Origin: Sterolibacterium sp.
GTDB taxonomy: Bacteria > Pseudomonadota > Gammaproteobacteria > Burkholderiales > Rhodocyclaceae
Direction of reading: 5' to 3'
Assembly (NCBI GenBank): GCA_019105045.1
Contig: JAHRWT010000033.1
Span: 1 to 43,777, forward strand
DNA: 43,777 nt
Part shown: positions 10,408-19,934 of the stretch, piece after piece
How positions within the stretch are numbered: position 1 is the stretch's first letter
How the letters are laid out: each line of letters opens with the position of its first letter
Notes under the pieces: model-generated
What the model was told of the DNA's origin: nothing
Seen by the model: the letters and a program-made list of their open reading frames with translations, nothing else
The model's database searches: none
Program-made: the position numbers and the translations under genes

Positions 10408-11976
10408 ATGAGTTCCCCCGCTGCCGCTCCTGATTCTGCCGCTGCCGCGCGCCTTGCCATCGCATGGCGTGACCAGCTGGCAGTGGCAGCAGAAATTTCC
10501 CTGGCCAGCGTCGGCAACGCCGCCTCTGGCCAACTTCCCACGACGGAGGAAGGCGGCCTGCCGCTGACTTTTGCCGCGCTGGCCGAATTCGCCAGCACCT
10601 GCATCCACCGCCAGGAAACCCTGCTGCTGTTGGTACCCGACGATAGTCATCTGCCTGAAATTTCCAACGCACTCGACCTCGAACTGCGCCCTTTCTGCCT
10701 GGTGCTGCCGGAGGCGGAATTCGCCGCCGCCATTACCTTGCGCGCCACGCTGTCCCTTTTGAAAAGCCGCCTGTCGCGTCCTGCGCCCGACGAATACCAG
10801 ACCTGCTGGAACGCCCAGCGCCAACATCTGGAAATCCATGCCGAACTCTGGCAGGCTGCGCTCGACTGGAGCAGCAGTGGCGTGCTGGGCAGCGCCTGGC
10901 CGCCACAGATCGGCCTTCTGTTTCCGGTACTGATCCTGCCGGCAGCGCAGGCCCGCGCCTTGCAACGACAAGCGCAGCCCCCCCGCGACGTGTTGCTGGC
11001 AATCGAGTCCCGGCGTCTGCTGCACGAACCGCAATTGTTGCAGGCTGCGGCCAGACATGTTCTGCTGTTGCAGGATCTGCAACACGGTCGCAACAGCCTG
11101 CCAGTGCGTGTGGATGCCCGCCAGCGCCTGCGCGCCGAACTCGACTTGCTGCTGCAGGAACTGGGCGACATGGAACTCGAATTCGCCACGGCCCAGGCCG
11201 AACTGGCCGAATTCACCCGCCGCTATCACACGCTGGTGGGCCGCCCGCTGGCCGAACTGGATCTGCTGCAAGCGCGCATCGCCCGCCATCTGGCGCAGCG
11301 CGCACCGGACAACAGCAGCGCCCAGCGCCAGGCCCGTCGGGCACACAGCCGGGCCGAACAATCCCGCCGCGAAAGCGAGCGCTTCGCCAGACTGGATCGT
11401 GAACAGGAAAAATCCTTTGCGCCTTCGCGCAATCTGAAGCAGCTGTTCCGCCAGCTGGCCCAGAAAATCCATCCCGACCGGGCAGAAAACGAGGAAGATC
11501 GCGCCTGGCGTACCGAACTGATGAGCGAAGCCAACCGGGCCTACCGCGCCGGCGATGAAATGGTTCTGCGCGAGATACTCGGACAATGGCAGGCCGGCCG
11601 GGGATACGCCGAAACCATGACCCGGCAGCGCACCACGGCCCAGGCGGCCAGCAATGCGAGTCAGGCCGCCATTGCCGCGCTGGAACGTGAAATCCAGCGC
11701 GTGCAGCGGCGCATTGCCAGCATCAGCGCCCAGCTCAACCGGCTGCTCGCTTCCAGACTATATGAGCTGTTTGCCGCCGCCAATCTGGCCGCCAGCCAGG
11801 GACGCGATCTGTTGCAGGAAATGGCCGACCAGCTGAGCTTGCAACTGGCGGCCGCAGAAAGCCGGCTGGCCGGTCTGGCTGCGGATGAAGAAAGTCCGGC
11901 TCCGGTTGCGCAGGCCAGTACCCGTTACCCGGCCACGTCCTCAGCCCGCCGGCAAGACATCAACGATAACGATTGA
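10408..11976 (+). CDS. J-domain protein with long coiled coils, function unknown
   Basis: The 522-residue product has a single recognisable module, a J-domain-like helical pair at about 340-385 with the Hsp70-activating triplet HPD at 355-357 ([11 protein letters not shown]). Stretches rich in Glu, Arg, Gln and Ala on both sides (about 235-335 and 405-500) are predicted by eye to form long coiled coils. The first 230 residues match nothing I know. There is no signal peptide and no Gly/Phe or zinc-finger region, so it is not DnaJ, CbpA or DjlA. J-proteins recruit DnaK to particular clients; here the client is unknown. It stands alone on its strand, divergent from secA, and its 3' end overlaps the pyrF 3' end by 17 bases. 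Confidence 0.75.
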   Translation: MSSPAAAPDSAAAARLAIAWRDQLAVAAEISLASVGNAASGQLPTTEEGGLPLTFAALAEFASTCIHRQETLLLLVPDDSHLPEISNALDLELRPFCLVLPEAEFAAAITLRATLSLLKSRLSRPAPDEYQTCWNAQRQHLEIHAELWQAALDWSSSGVLGSAWPPQIGLLFPVLILPAAQARALQRQAQPPRDVLLAIESRRLLHEPQLLQAAARHVLLLQDLQHGRNSLPVRVDARQRLRAELDLLLQELGDMELEFATAQAELAEFTRRYHTLVGRPLAELDLLQARIARHLAQRAPDNSSAQRQARRAHSRAEQSRRESERFARLDREQEKSFAPSRNLKQLFRQLAQKIHPDRAENEEDRAWRTELMSEANRAYRAGDEMVLREILGQWQAGRGYAETMTRQRTTAQAASNASQAAIAALEREIQRVQRRIASISAQLNRLLASRLYELFAAANLAASQGRDLLQEMADQLSLQLAAAESRLAGLAADEESPAPVAQASTRYPATSSARRQDINDND

Positions 11977-12772
11977 CCAGATCACGCAGCTTGCGCGCTT
12001 CACTGCGCGCTGCTTCGGCGAAGTCCTCGCCACTGCTGGCATACAGAATGGCGCGTGAGGAATTGATGACCAGGCCCGTGCCATTGGCCGTGCGCCCGGC
12101 CCGCACCAGTTTTTCGACATCGCCGCCCTGGGCTCCCACACCGGGCACCAGAAACGGCACGTCGCCGACTTGCGCCCGTATCCGTGCGACCTGTTCCGGC
12201 CAGGTTGCGCCCAGCACCAGCATACAGTTGCGGTTGCCATTCCATTTTTGCGCGACGTTTTCGGCGACGATTTCATACAGCGGCCGGCCGCCCACATCCA
12301 AATCCTGGAAATCCGCCGCGCCCGGATTCGACGTGCGACAGAGAATCACCACACCCTTGTCGGCGCGGCGCAGGAAAGGCTCGGCGGAATCGTGGCCCAT
12401 GTAGGGATTGATGGTCACCGCATCCGCACCATAACGCTCGAACGCTTCGACGGCATACTGCTCGGCCGTGCTGCCGATATCGCCGCGCTTGGCATCGAGT
12501 ATCACCGGAATGTGCGGATAATTGCGCTGAATATGATCGATGCCGTCACGCAACGCATCTTCCGCCGCGCAGGCCGCAAAGTAGGCAATCTGCGGTTTGT
12601 AGGCACACACCAGATCATGAGTGGCATCGATGATGGCGCGGTTGAACGTCGCGATGCCCGCCGCATCCCGGCTCAAGTGCGCCGGCAGGCGTTGCAGATC
12701 CGGGTCCAGCCCGACACAGACCAGGGAGTTGTTTGCGGCCCAGGCCGCTGCCAGTTTTTCAGTAAAGCGCAT
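11960..12772 (-). CDS. pyrF: Orotidine 5'-phosphate decarboxylase
   Basis: PyrF decarboxylates OMP to UMP, the last step of de novo pyrimidine synthesis. The ATG at 12772 gives 270 residues beginning [11 protein letters not shown]; seven further codons upstream are open but lack support. The length and sequence fit the longer type 2 PyrF family of many proteobacteria and actinobacteria. The catalytic loop is [17 protein letters not shown], and the substrate-binding LCRTSNPGA segment is present. It is convergent with the J-domain gene, and the two stops interlock with a 17-base overlap, so no terminator separates them. It appears monocistronic. The 157 bases upstream are GC-rich and I saw no clear promoter in them. 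Confidence 0.97.
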   Translation of the reverse strand: MRFTEKLAAAWAANNSLVCVGLDPDLQRLPAHLSRDAAGIATFNRAIIDATHDLVCAYKPQIAYFAACAAEDALRDGIDHIQRNYPHIPVILDAKRGDIGSTAEQYAVEAFERYGADAVTINPYMGHDSAEPFLRRADKGVVILCRTSNPGAADFQDLDVGGRPLYEIVAENVAQKWNGNRNCMLVLGATWPEQVARIRAQVGDVPFLVPGVGAQGGDVEKLVRAGRTANGTGLVINSSRAILYASSGEDFAEAARSEARKLRDLVNRYR

Positions 12773-12929
12773 GGTGGAACTTTCGCAGGCCACAGCCGGA
12801 TCACGGGCACTGTGGCAGGACGGGAGCCGGGGCCAGGCAGACCCGCACCCCGGCCGGGCGCAAAACCGCGAGCGATTCGACGCTGACGCGGCAGCAGTCT
12901 GGCAGCCTTGCGGCCCGGCGGGTAGTCGA

Positions 12930-13985
12930 TCAACGCAATGCGGCGTTCAGTGCTTCCAGCGCCTTGCTGCCCGGGCAGAGATAGGCATCACCCAGCTTGT
13001 TGAGCGGTTTGGCCACGGTGTTCAGATGACGGTGCAGGTCTTCCGCACTGCTATCGACATACAGCAGGCCGGTGACGATCTCGCCCAGAGCGTGGCGTTC
13101 CTGCAGGTAGTTCATCGCGCCAATGCGGTCGGTCGGATCATAGGATTCCGCCACCTTGCGCAGATGCAGCACCGAACCATCATGCTGCACGACACGACGC
13201 AGCGAGCCCGGCGCGTAGCTGGTTTCGATCGGATCACGCGGCAGAATGACTTCGATGCGATTGACGGCTTCATTGTGCTCTCGCACGTAGTCATAGCTCT
13301 TGGTGGAGCCGGCGTGATTGTTGAACGTCACACAGGGGCTGAGAATATCGATGAAAGCCGGGCCACGATGGCGCAGCGCGCCCTTGATCAGCGGTATCAG
13401 CTGCTCCTTGTCGCCCGAGAAACTGCGCCCAACGTAAGTAGCGCCGAGCTGCAGCGCCAGGGCGACCAGATCGATCGGACTGTCGCTATTCACCACGCCG
13501 CGCTTGTTCTTCGAGCCCTTGTCGCTGGTGGCCGAGAACTGGCCTTTGGTCAGGCCATAAACGCCGTTGTTCTCGCAGATGTAGGTCATGTTCACCCCGC
13601 GCCGCATGGCGTGAGCAAACTGGCCGATGCCGATCGAAGCCGAGTCGCCATCACCGGAAATGCCCAGGTAGAGCAGATCACGGTTGGCCAGTGCCGCACC
13701 GGTCAGCACCGAGGGCATCCGGCCATGGACACTGTTGAAACCATGTGAATTGCCAAGAAAATAGTCCGGCGTTTTCGACGAGCAGCCGATGCCGGAAAGT
13801 TTGGCCACACGATGCGGTTCGATGTCCAGGTCAAAGCAGGCCTGAACGATGGCCGCACTGATCGAGTCATGACCACAACCGGCACAGAGTGTGGAAATCG
13901 CCCCTTCGTAATCGCGCCGGGTGTAGCCGAGCGCATTCCTGGGGGTATCAGGGCGCAGCAGTTTGGGTTTGGGAATGTAGGTCAT
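12930..13985 (-). CDS. korB: 2-oxoglutarate:acceptor oxidoreductase, beta (TPP) subunit
   Basis: This is the thiamine-diphosphate subunit of a 2-oxoacid:ferredoxin oxidoreductase, which oxidises a 2-oxoacid with CoA to acyl-CoA and CO2. The 351-residue protein has the CAGCGH cysteine motif at the N-terminus and the TPP motif GDGDSASIG ending at [11 protein letters not shown]. The ATG overlaps the korA stop as ATGA. Sequence and gene order are closer to 2-oxoglutarate enzymes than to pyruvate or indolepyruvate enzymes, but substrate cannot be proven from sequence. It is the last gene of the kor operon; the 157-base gap before pyrF holds GC-rich dyads but no clear U-tract terminator. Confidence 0.9.
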   Translation of the reverse strand: MTYIPKPKLLRPDTPRNALGYTRRDYEGAISTLCAGCGHDSISAAIVQACFDLDIEPHRVAKLSGIGCSSKTPDYFLGNSHGFNSVHGRMPSVLTGAALANRDLLYLGISGDGDSASIGIGQFAHAMRRGVNMTYICENNGVYGLTKGQFSATSDKGSKNKRGVVNSDSPIDLVALALQLGATYVGRSFSGDKEQLIPLIKGALRHRGPAFIDILSPCVTFNNHAGSTKSYDYVREHNEAVNRIEVILPRDPIETSYAPGSLRRVVQHDGSVLHLRKVAESYDPTDRIGAMNYLQERHALGEIVTGLLYVDSSAEDLHRHLNTVAKPLNKLGDAYLCPGSKALEALNAALR

Positions 13986-15847
13986 GAGGCCACCTTGCGG
14001 GTTTGCTGGCTGCTGGCGTCGGCTGCGGACAATGCCCTGGTGATGCTGTCGGCAATGAAACGGGCCGTGATCGGCGTGCCATCATAGTGCAGCACGCGCA
14101 GCAGTTTCTTCGGATCGATTTCACATTCATTGATCAGCAATGTGCGCAACTGGGCGCTTTCATTCTGTTCAACGACGAAAATCCGTTCGTGGCGTTCAAT
14201 GAAATCGGCCACCTCATCACTGAACGGAAAGGCGCGCACGCGCAAGGTATCGACATGCAGATTGCACTGTTCGAGCTGCGCCGTGGCTTCCTCCATGGCT
14301 GCGCTGGTCGAGCCATAGTGGATCACGCCGATGGTGGTCGGCAGGCTGGCGGTGCGCAGGATCGGCGCGGGCACCAGTTTCTTCGCGGTATCCAGCTTGC
14401 GCCGCAGACGTTCCATGTTGTAGACGTAATCGGCGCCGGTTTCGCTGTATTTGGCATAGGCATTGCGCGTCGTGCCACGGGTGAAGAAGGCGCCGCGCGT
14501 CGGGTGCGTGCCGGGAATGGTGCGCCATGGAATGCCATCTCCATCGACATCCAGATAACGGCCAAAATCCTTGCCTGCTTCGAGATCGGCTTCGGTCATC
14601 AATTTGCCGCGATCGTATTTGTAATCATCATTCCAGTCGAAAGGTTTGCATAACCGTTCATTCATGCCGATGTCCAGGTCGAGCAGCACGAACACCGGCG
14701 TCTGCAGACGCTCGGCCAGATCGAAAGCCTGCGCGCCCAGAGTGAAACACTCATAGGGATCTTCCGGAAAAATCAGCACATGGCGGGTATCGCCATGCGA
14801 TGCATAGGCGCAGGAGAGCAAGTCGGACTGTTGGGTGCGGGTAGGCATACCAGTCGACGGGCCGCCGCGCTGCACGTCATAGATCACTGCCGGAATTTCG
14901 GCAAAATAGGCCAGGCCGAAGAACTCCTGCATCAACGAAATGCCCGGGCCGGAGGTAGCGGTGAAAGCCCGCGCGCCGTTCCAGCCGGCACCGATGACCA
15001 TGCCGATCGAAGCCAGTTCATCTTCAGCCTGGACGATGGCATAGCGACTGGCGCCGTTGTCCGGATCGACACGATATTTGCGGCAGTAGCTGGAAAACGC
15101 TTCGATCACTGACGTCGATGGCGTGATCGGATACCAGGCGGCCACAGTGGCGCCGCCATAGACCGCGCCCAGGCCACACGCACTGTTGCCGTCGATGATG
15201 ATGCGATCACCGATCATGTCGGCCCGCTCGATGCGCAGACCCAGCGGACAGGTGAAATTCGCCTGGGCGTAGTCGCAGCCGATTTTCAGGGCCTTTCTGT
15301 TGGCGTCGATCAGTTGTTCCTTGCCGCGATACTGTTCGCCAATCAGCCTCTCGACTTCCTGCAGATCGATATCGAGCAATGCAGCCAGCGCACCGACGTA
15401 CATGATGTTTTTGAACAACTGGCGCTGGCGGGCGTCCGTGTATTCGCGATTGCACAACTCGGTCAGCGGAATGCCGATGATGTTGAGGTCATCACGAAAC
15501 TTGGAGCGCGGCAGGTTTTTGGTCGAATCGTAAAGCAGGTAGCCCCCCGGCGAAATTTCAGCGATGTCGCGATCCCAGGTCTGCGGATTCATCGCCACCA
15601 TCAAGTCACAGCCGCCGCGACGCCCCAGCCAGCCTTCACTGGAAACGCGCAGCTCATACCATGTTGGCATACCTTGGATATTGGAGGGAAAGATGTTGCG
15701 CGGTGCGACCGTCACGCCCATGCGGATGATGGCGCGGGCAAACAGCTCATTGGCCGAAGCCGAGCCGGAGCCATTGACATTGGCAAATTTGATGACGAAA
15801 TCATTGCAGCCGTGGATGGCTGCAGGTGTTTGAATCGGCTGATTCAT
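13982..15847 (-). CDS. korA: 2-oxoglutarate:acceptor oxidoreductase, fused gamma-alpha subunit
   Basis: A 621-residue protein with the gamma domain (about 15-190, starting IKFANVNGSGSASANELF) joined to the alpha pyrimidine-binding domain (about 230-620, with YPITPSTSVIEAF and the AIVQAEDELASIGMVIGAG segment). Together with KorB it forms the catalytic core that takes electrons from a 2-oxoacid. The gene overlaps korC upstream and korB downstream by ATGA, so all three subunits are translationally coupled. A fused gamma-alpha arrangement is usual for bacterial KGOR enzymes. Confidence 0.9.
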   Translation of the reverse strand: MNQPIQTPAAIHGCNDFVIKFANVNGSGSASANELFARAIIRMGVTVAPRNIFPSNIQGMPTWYELRVSSEGWLGRRGGCDLMVAMNPQTWDRDIAEISPGGYLLYDSTKNLPRSKFRDDLNIIGIPLTELCNREYTDARQRQLFKNIMYVGALAALLDIDLQEVERLIGEQYRGKEQLIDANRKALKIGCDYAQANFTCPLGLRIERADMIGDRIIIDGNSACGLGAVYGGATVAAWYPITPSTSVIEAFSSYCRKYRVDPDNGASRYAIVQAEDELASIGMVIGAGWNGARAFTATSGPGISLMQEFFGLAYFAEIPAVIYDVQRGGPSTGMPTRTQQSDLLSCAYASHGDTRHVLIFPEDPYECFTLGAQAFDLAERLQTPVFVLLDLDIGMNERLCKPFDWNDDYKYDRGKLMTEADLEAGKDFGRYLDVDGDGIPWRTIPGTHPTRGAFFTRGTTRNAYAKYSETGADYVYNMERLRRKLDTAKKLVPAPILRTASLPTTIGVIHYGSTSAAMEEATAQLEQCNLHVDTLRVRAFPFSDEVADFIERHERIFVVEQNESAQLRTLLINECEIDPKKLLRVLHYDGTPITARFIADSITRALSAADASSQQTRKVAS

Positions 15848-17631
15848 CGTTTGGGAACCTCCGCACCGGCGTGGGCGATTTCATAATAAAACGCCTGCAT
15901 GTCCCACGCGCCCGTCGGGCAGCGTTCGGCACACATGCCGCAATGCAGACAGACATTCTCGTCCTTGACCATGACCCGCGTCGTCTTCAGCTCAGGCGAG
16001 ACGTACAGTGCCTGATCCAGGTTCCTGGCCGGGGCTTTGAGACGTTCGCGCAGATCGTCCTCTTCGCCATTGTGGGTGAAGGTGATGCACTCAGTCGGGC
16101 AGATATCGACACAGGCATCACACTCGATACACAGTTTGGGCGTGAAGACCGTCTGCGCATCGCAATTGAGGCAACGCTCGGCTTCGGCGTAGGCCAGGCG
16201 CGGGTCGAAACCCAGCTCCAGTTCCAGCTTGATATCCGCCAGTGCCGAGGCCAGCGGCTTCATCGGCACTTTCTTGCGGGCATCTTCAGAAACCTGGTTG
16301 TCGTAACTCCATTCGTGAATCCCCATTTTCTGGCTGACCAGCCGCACTGGCGGAATCACGCGCAGGGCGACGTCCTTGCCCTGACAGAAGTTGTCGATGG
16401 CAATGGCCGCCTCATGTCCCTGAGCCACGGCCGTGATGATGTTCTTGGGCCCGTAGGCAGCGTCGCCGCCGAAGAAAACCCTGGGCAGAGTGGACTGGAA
16501 CGTCTGCTCACCCAGTACCGGCAGGCCCCACTTGTCGAACTCGACACCACTATCGCGCTCGATCCAGGGAAAGCTGTTTTCCTGGCCGATGGCCACCAGC
16601 ACTTCGTCGCATTCCATCAGTTCATCCGGCTCGCCCGTGGGCACCAGATTGCGCCGCCCCTTGGCGTCGTATTCGGCGCGGACTTTTTCAAACAGCACGC
16701 CACGCAACTTGCCGCCATCATGCACGAACGCCTTGGGCACGAGGAAATTGTGGATGGGAATGCCTTCGTGCAGGGCATCTTCCTTTTCCCACGGCGAGGC
16801 TTTCATTTCATCGAAGCCGCTGCGCACCACGACCTTGACGTCGGTACCGCCCAAGCGTCGCGCTGAACGGCAGCAGTCCATGGCGGTATTGCCGCCACCC
16901 AGCACGATCACACGCGGCGAAATACTGTTCACATGCCCAAAGGCCACATTGGCCAGCCATTCGATACCAATGTGAATATGCGCTGCGGCCTCTTGCCGGC
17001 CAGGAATGTCGGCATCGCGACCACGCGGCGCTCCCGTGCCGACAAAGATTGCATCCCAGTCTTCGGCCAGCAGGTCGCGCAGGCTATCTACCCAGCGTTC
17101 CTGACGTGATACCACCCCCAGCCCGAAAACGTAATCACACTCCTCGTCAATCACGCTGTCGGGCAGACGGAACTTGGGAATCTGGCTGCGCATCATGCCG
17201 CCTGCCGATTTGCCATTGTCGAATACGGTCACCTCATAACCCAGCACCGCCAGGTCGCGGGCCACCGTCAATGACGACGGCCCTGCGCCGACACAGGCAA
17301 TACGCTTGCCATTTTTTCGGGCCGGCGCTTGCGGCAGACGGTCATGGATGTCGTCCTTGAAATCGGCAGCAACCCGCTTCAGGCGACAGATGGCCACCGG
17401 CTCCTTTTCCACCCGGCCGCGCCGGCAGGCGGGCTCGCAGGGGCGGTCACAGACGCGGCCAAGAATGCCGGGGAAAACATTGGCGCGCCAGTTGATCATA
17501 TAGGCATCGGCATACTGACCCGCAGCAATGGCGCGGATGTACTGCGGTACCGGCGTGTGGGCCGGACAGGCCCACTGGCAATCGACAACCTTGTGAAAAT
17601 AGTCAGGATTATTGATATCGGTTGGCTTCAA
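15844..17631 (-). CDS. korC: FAD/NAD(P)H and 4Fe-4S electron-transfer subunit of the 2-oxoglutarate oxidoreductase
   Basis: A 595-residue GltD-type protein. The N-terminal Fe-S region has C18 and C22 (CQWAC) and GRVCDRPCEPACRRG. An FAD-binding CVGAGPSSLTVA site and an NAD(P)-binding VIVLGGGNTAMDC site follow. The C-terminus carries two 4Fe-4S motifs, CIECDACVDICP and CLHCGMCAERCP. It would pass electrons between the KorAB core and NADP. Azoarcus evansii has a three-subunit 2-oxoglutarate:NADP+ oxidoreductase of this composition, used to feed reductant to aromatic-ring reduction. The start is a rare TTG at 17631, supported by GGAAGGA eight bases upstream; there is no ATG or GTG in frame nearby. 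The gene follows a terminator and so should have its own promoter, which I could not identify. Confidence 0.88.
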   Translation of the reverse strand: MKPTDINNPDYFHKVVDCQWACPAHTPVPQYIRAIAAGQYADAYMINWRANVFPGILGRVCDRPCEPACRRGRVEKEPVAICRLKRVAADFKDDIHDRLPQAPARKNGKRIACVGAGPSSLTVARDLAVLGYEVTVFDNGKSAGGMMRSQIPKFRLPDSVIDEECDYVFGLGVVSRQERWVDSLRDLLAEDWDAIFVGTGAPRGRDADIPGRQEAAAHIHIGIEWLANVAFGHVNSISPRVIVLGGGNTAMDCCRSARRLGGTDVKVVVRSGFDEMKASPWEKEDALHEGIPIHNFLVPKAFVHDGGKLRGVLFEKVRAEYDAKGRRNLVPTGEPDELMECDEVLVAIGQENSFPWIERDSGVEFDKWGLPVLGEQTFQSTLPRVFFGGDAAYGPKNIITAVAQGHEAAIAIDNFCQGKDVALRVIPPVRLVSQKMGIHEWSYDNQVSEDARKKVPMKPLASALADIKLELELGFDPRLAYAEAERCLNCDAQTVFTPKLCIECDACVDICPTECITFTHNGEEDDLRERLKAPARNLDQALYVSPELKTTRVMVKDENVCLHCGMCAERCPTGAWDMQAFYYEIAHAGAEVPKR

Positions 17632-17650
17632 TGAAATCGTCCTTCCAAAG

Positions 17651-17674
17651 GAAAACCTCGCCCGCAGGCGAGGT
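17651..17674 (-). terminator. Intrinsic terminator after the thiolase gene
   Basis: An 8-base perfect stem (ACCTCGCC at 17655-17662 and GGCGAGGT at 17667-17674) encloses a four-base loop. On the minus strand it is followed by TTTTCC. It lies 13 bases after the thiolase stop and before the korC start, so it separates the two transcripts. Confidence 0.8.
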
Positions 17675-17687
17675 CAGAAACATCCGT

Positions 17688-18878
17688 TCAGGCGCGCTCG
17701 AAAATTCCGGCAATGCCCTGACCGCCGCCAATACACATGGTGACCAGACCATAGCGCTTGCCGGTGCGTTGCAGTTCATACAGACATTTGACGGTAAGAA
17801 TGCTGCCGGTCGCGGCCAGCGGATGGCCCAAGGCCACAGCGCCGCCATTCGGATTGACCTTGGCCGGATCAAAGCCCAGCTCACGGCTGACGCACAGCGC
17901 CTGCACGGCAAAAGCTTCGTTCGATTCAATCACGTCGATATCATTGAGCGTCAGACCAGCGCGCTTCAAGGCCAGGCGCACAGCCGGAATCGGCCCCGTA
18001 CCCATGATGCTGGGATCAACTCCGGCCACGGCGTAGGACACCAGACGGCCCAGCGGCTTGACACCCGCCTTGGTGGCGGCCTGGGCTTCCATCAACACCA
18101 CGGCGGCCGCACCATCATTGAGACCGGAAGCGTTACCGGCAGTCACCGTACCGTCTTTCTTGAAAGCCGGCTTCAGCTTGGCCAGCGATTCCAGCGAGGC
18201 ATCGGCCTTGGGATATTCATCGGTATCAAACATCACCGGGCCCTTGCGGGATTTCAGTTCCACCGGCACGATCTGCGATTTGAAGTGACCAGCGGCCACC
18301 GCCGCTACCGCACGCTGCTGACTTTGCAGGGCGCAGGCATCCTGATCTTCACGGCTGATCTTGAATTGCTCGGCAATGTTTTCAGCGGTGATGCCCATGT
18401 GGTTGGGGCTGAACGGATCGGTCACCGCCCCCACCATCATATCGATCATCTTGGTGTCACCCATGCGGGCACCAAAGCGGGCAGCGGGCATCAGATAACC
18501 GGCGCGGCTCATGCTCTCCACGCCACAGCCCACGGCCACATCAGCGTCACCCAGTTGAATGGCGTTGGCGGCCGTGACGATGGCCTGCAAGCCTGAACCG
18601 CACAGGCGGTTGAGCGTCAAAGCCACCGACTGCTGAGCCATGCCAGCATCCAGGGCAACCACGCGCGAGACATACATATCGCGGGCTTCGCCGTGAATCA
18701 CGTTGCCGCAGACCAGCTGCTCAACCTGAGCCGCTTCAATCCCGGCTCGCGCAATCGCTTCCTTGACGACCAGTGCACCCAGCTGCGAAGGCGTCATATC
18801 CTTCAGGCTGCCGCCGTAGCTTCCAATCGGTGTGCGGGTTCCGCTCACCACCCAGACTTCACGTTGGTTCGACATCAT
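17688..18878 (-). CDS. Acetyl-CoA C-acyltransferase (thiolase)
   Basis: A thiolase of 396 residues. The nucleophile is Cys93 in [12 protein letters not shown], with SNEAFAVQ, His352 in [14 protein letters not shown] and the second catalytic Cys382 in CIGGGQG. Members of this family condense or cleave acetyl-CoA and acetoacetyl-CoA, or longer 3-ketoacyl-CoAs of the BktB type; chain length cannot be told from sequence. Two adjacent ATGs (18878 and 18875) follow GGGAG; the second has the better spacing. The upstream CobD/CbiB-like gene ends 15 bases before it, so they are probably co-transcribed, and an intrinsic terminator follows. Roles could be polyhydroxyalkanoate synthesis or beta-oxidation; nothing nearby decides. 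Confidence 0.93.
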   Translation of the reverse strand: MMSNQREVWVVSGTRTPIGSYGGSLKDMTPSQLGALVVKEAIARAGIEAAQVEQLVCGNVIHGEARDMYVSRVVALDAGMAQQSVALTLNRLCGSGLQAIVTAANAIQLGDADVAVGCGVESMSRAGYLMPAARFGARMGDTKMIDMMVGAVTDPFSPNHMGITAENIAEQFKISREDQDACALQSQQRAVAAVAAGHFKSQIVPVELKSRKGPVMFDTDEYPKADASLESLAKLKPAFKKDGTVTAGNASGLNDGAAAVVLMEAQAATKAGVKPLGRLVSYAVAGVDPSIMGTGPIPAVRLALKRAGLTLNDIDVIESNEAFAVQALCVSRELGFDPAKVNPNGGAVALGHPLAATGSILTVKCLYELQRTGKRYGLVTMCIGGGQGIAGIFERA

Positions 18879-18893
18879 CGTTCTCCCAAAAAA

Positions 18894-19811
18894 TCAACCC
18901 ATCCAGCTGGCGATCCAGAACACAGCGAGCAACAGCAGGCACAGCGCAAGGCTGCGCCAGACCAGACCAATCGCACTTTGCATGAAATCGGCATCGGCTT
19001 CCTCACCGCTGCCCAATTCCGGCCGTTCACTGAATGACACTTCACCCGCCTCCGGCAGAGGCTGGCCGAGACGCACACCAATGGCGCCAGCACCGCTGGC
19101 CAGCAGTATACCGGAGGCCGGGTCAGGCCAGCTCGCTGCCTGGGTGCGCCAGCAGTATACGGCGTCCTCGAAATTGCCCACCATGGCGAACAGGACCGCC
19201 GTTGCACGCAAAGGTAACCAGTCGATCCAATGAAACGCCTGACGCGCCGTTGCGCCAAATGCACCGAGTTCCTCCTCGCCCCACTGGCTGCGAAAAAACA
19301 GCGCCAGGCGATACAGCATGGCACCCACCGGACCGAATACGACAAAGTAGAACATGGGGGCAAAGACATGCTGATGAGCCGCCAGCAGGGCCTCTTCAAT
19401 CGCCAGACGGGCTATTTCGCGGGAATTCAGGCGTTCTGCGCTGCGTCCCCGCCACTGGGCAATCAGCGTTCGTGCGCGCTCCAGCTCACCCATGCGCAAC
19501 GCCAGATGCGTATCCGTATAGTAATGACTGAACTGGCGGAAGCCCAGCGTGACATACAGCACCGCCACATTGAACGGCAGCAGCAACAAAGGCTGCCAGC
19601 GGGCAATGGCAAACTGCAGCAACACCAGCAAAAGCAGCGGCGGCAGCAACGCTGCAAACCAGGCAATCGTGCCATGGATGCGCTGACCATCGTTGAGATG
19701 ACTTTCCAGAAACTGCGCGTAGCGGGTCAATGGCATGCGCACAAAACGCTGCTGCGCAAGCGGGCGAACCTGCTCAAGTATCAGAACGATGACAATTGAG
19801 AAAAGTGACAT
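18894..19811 (-). CDS. CobD/CbiB-family (AmpE-like) integral membrane protein
   Basis: The ATG at 19811 gives 305 residues beginning MSLFSIVIVLILEQVRPL, the typical start of this betaproteobacterial family; a 15-codon extension to 19856 is open but lacks support. Hydrophobic segments at about 3-17, 50-75, 80-95 and 165-190 and near the C-terminus (LALCLLLLAVFWIASW) indicate a polytopic inner-membrane protein. The GNFEDAVYCWR segment is conserved in CbiB/AmpE relatives. True CbiB makes adenosylcobinamide, but no cobalamin gene is nearby and the protein is divergent, so that function should not be assumed. The gene is 15 bases upstream of the thiolase. Confidence 0.75.
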   Translation of the reverse strand: MSLFSIVIVLILEQVRPLAQQRFVRMPLTRYAQFLESHLNDGQRIHGTIAWFAALLPPLLLLVLLQFAIARWQPLLLLPFNVAVLYVTLGFRQFSHYYTDTHLALRMGELERARTLIAQWRGRSAERLNSREIARLAIEEALLAAHQHVFAPMFYFVVFGPVGAMLYRLALFFRSQWGEEELGAFGATARQAFHWIDWLPLRATAVLFAMVGNFEDAVYCWRTQAASWPDPASGILLASGAGAIGVRLGQPLPEAGEVSFSERPELGSGEEADADFMQSAIGLVWRSLALCLLLLAVFWIASWMG

Positions 19812-19934
19812 GCCGGCAAACGGAAAAGTTTGAAAGGCGATTCGGACATCCGCCATCCGGACGGTGCGGATGATGCGGACGGTGCAGGTGATACGAAGAG
19901 CGCATCAAGATACCACAGCCGGCAACGGCGCACA

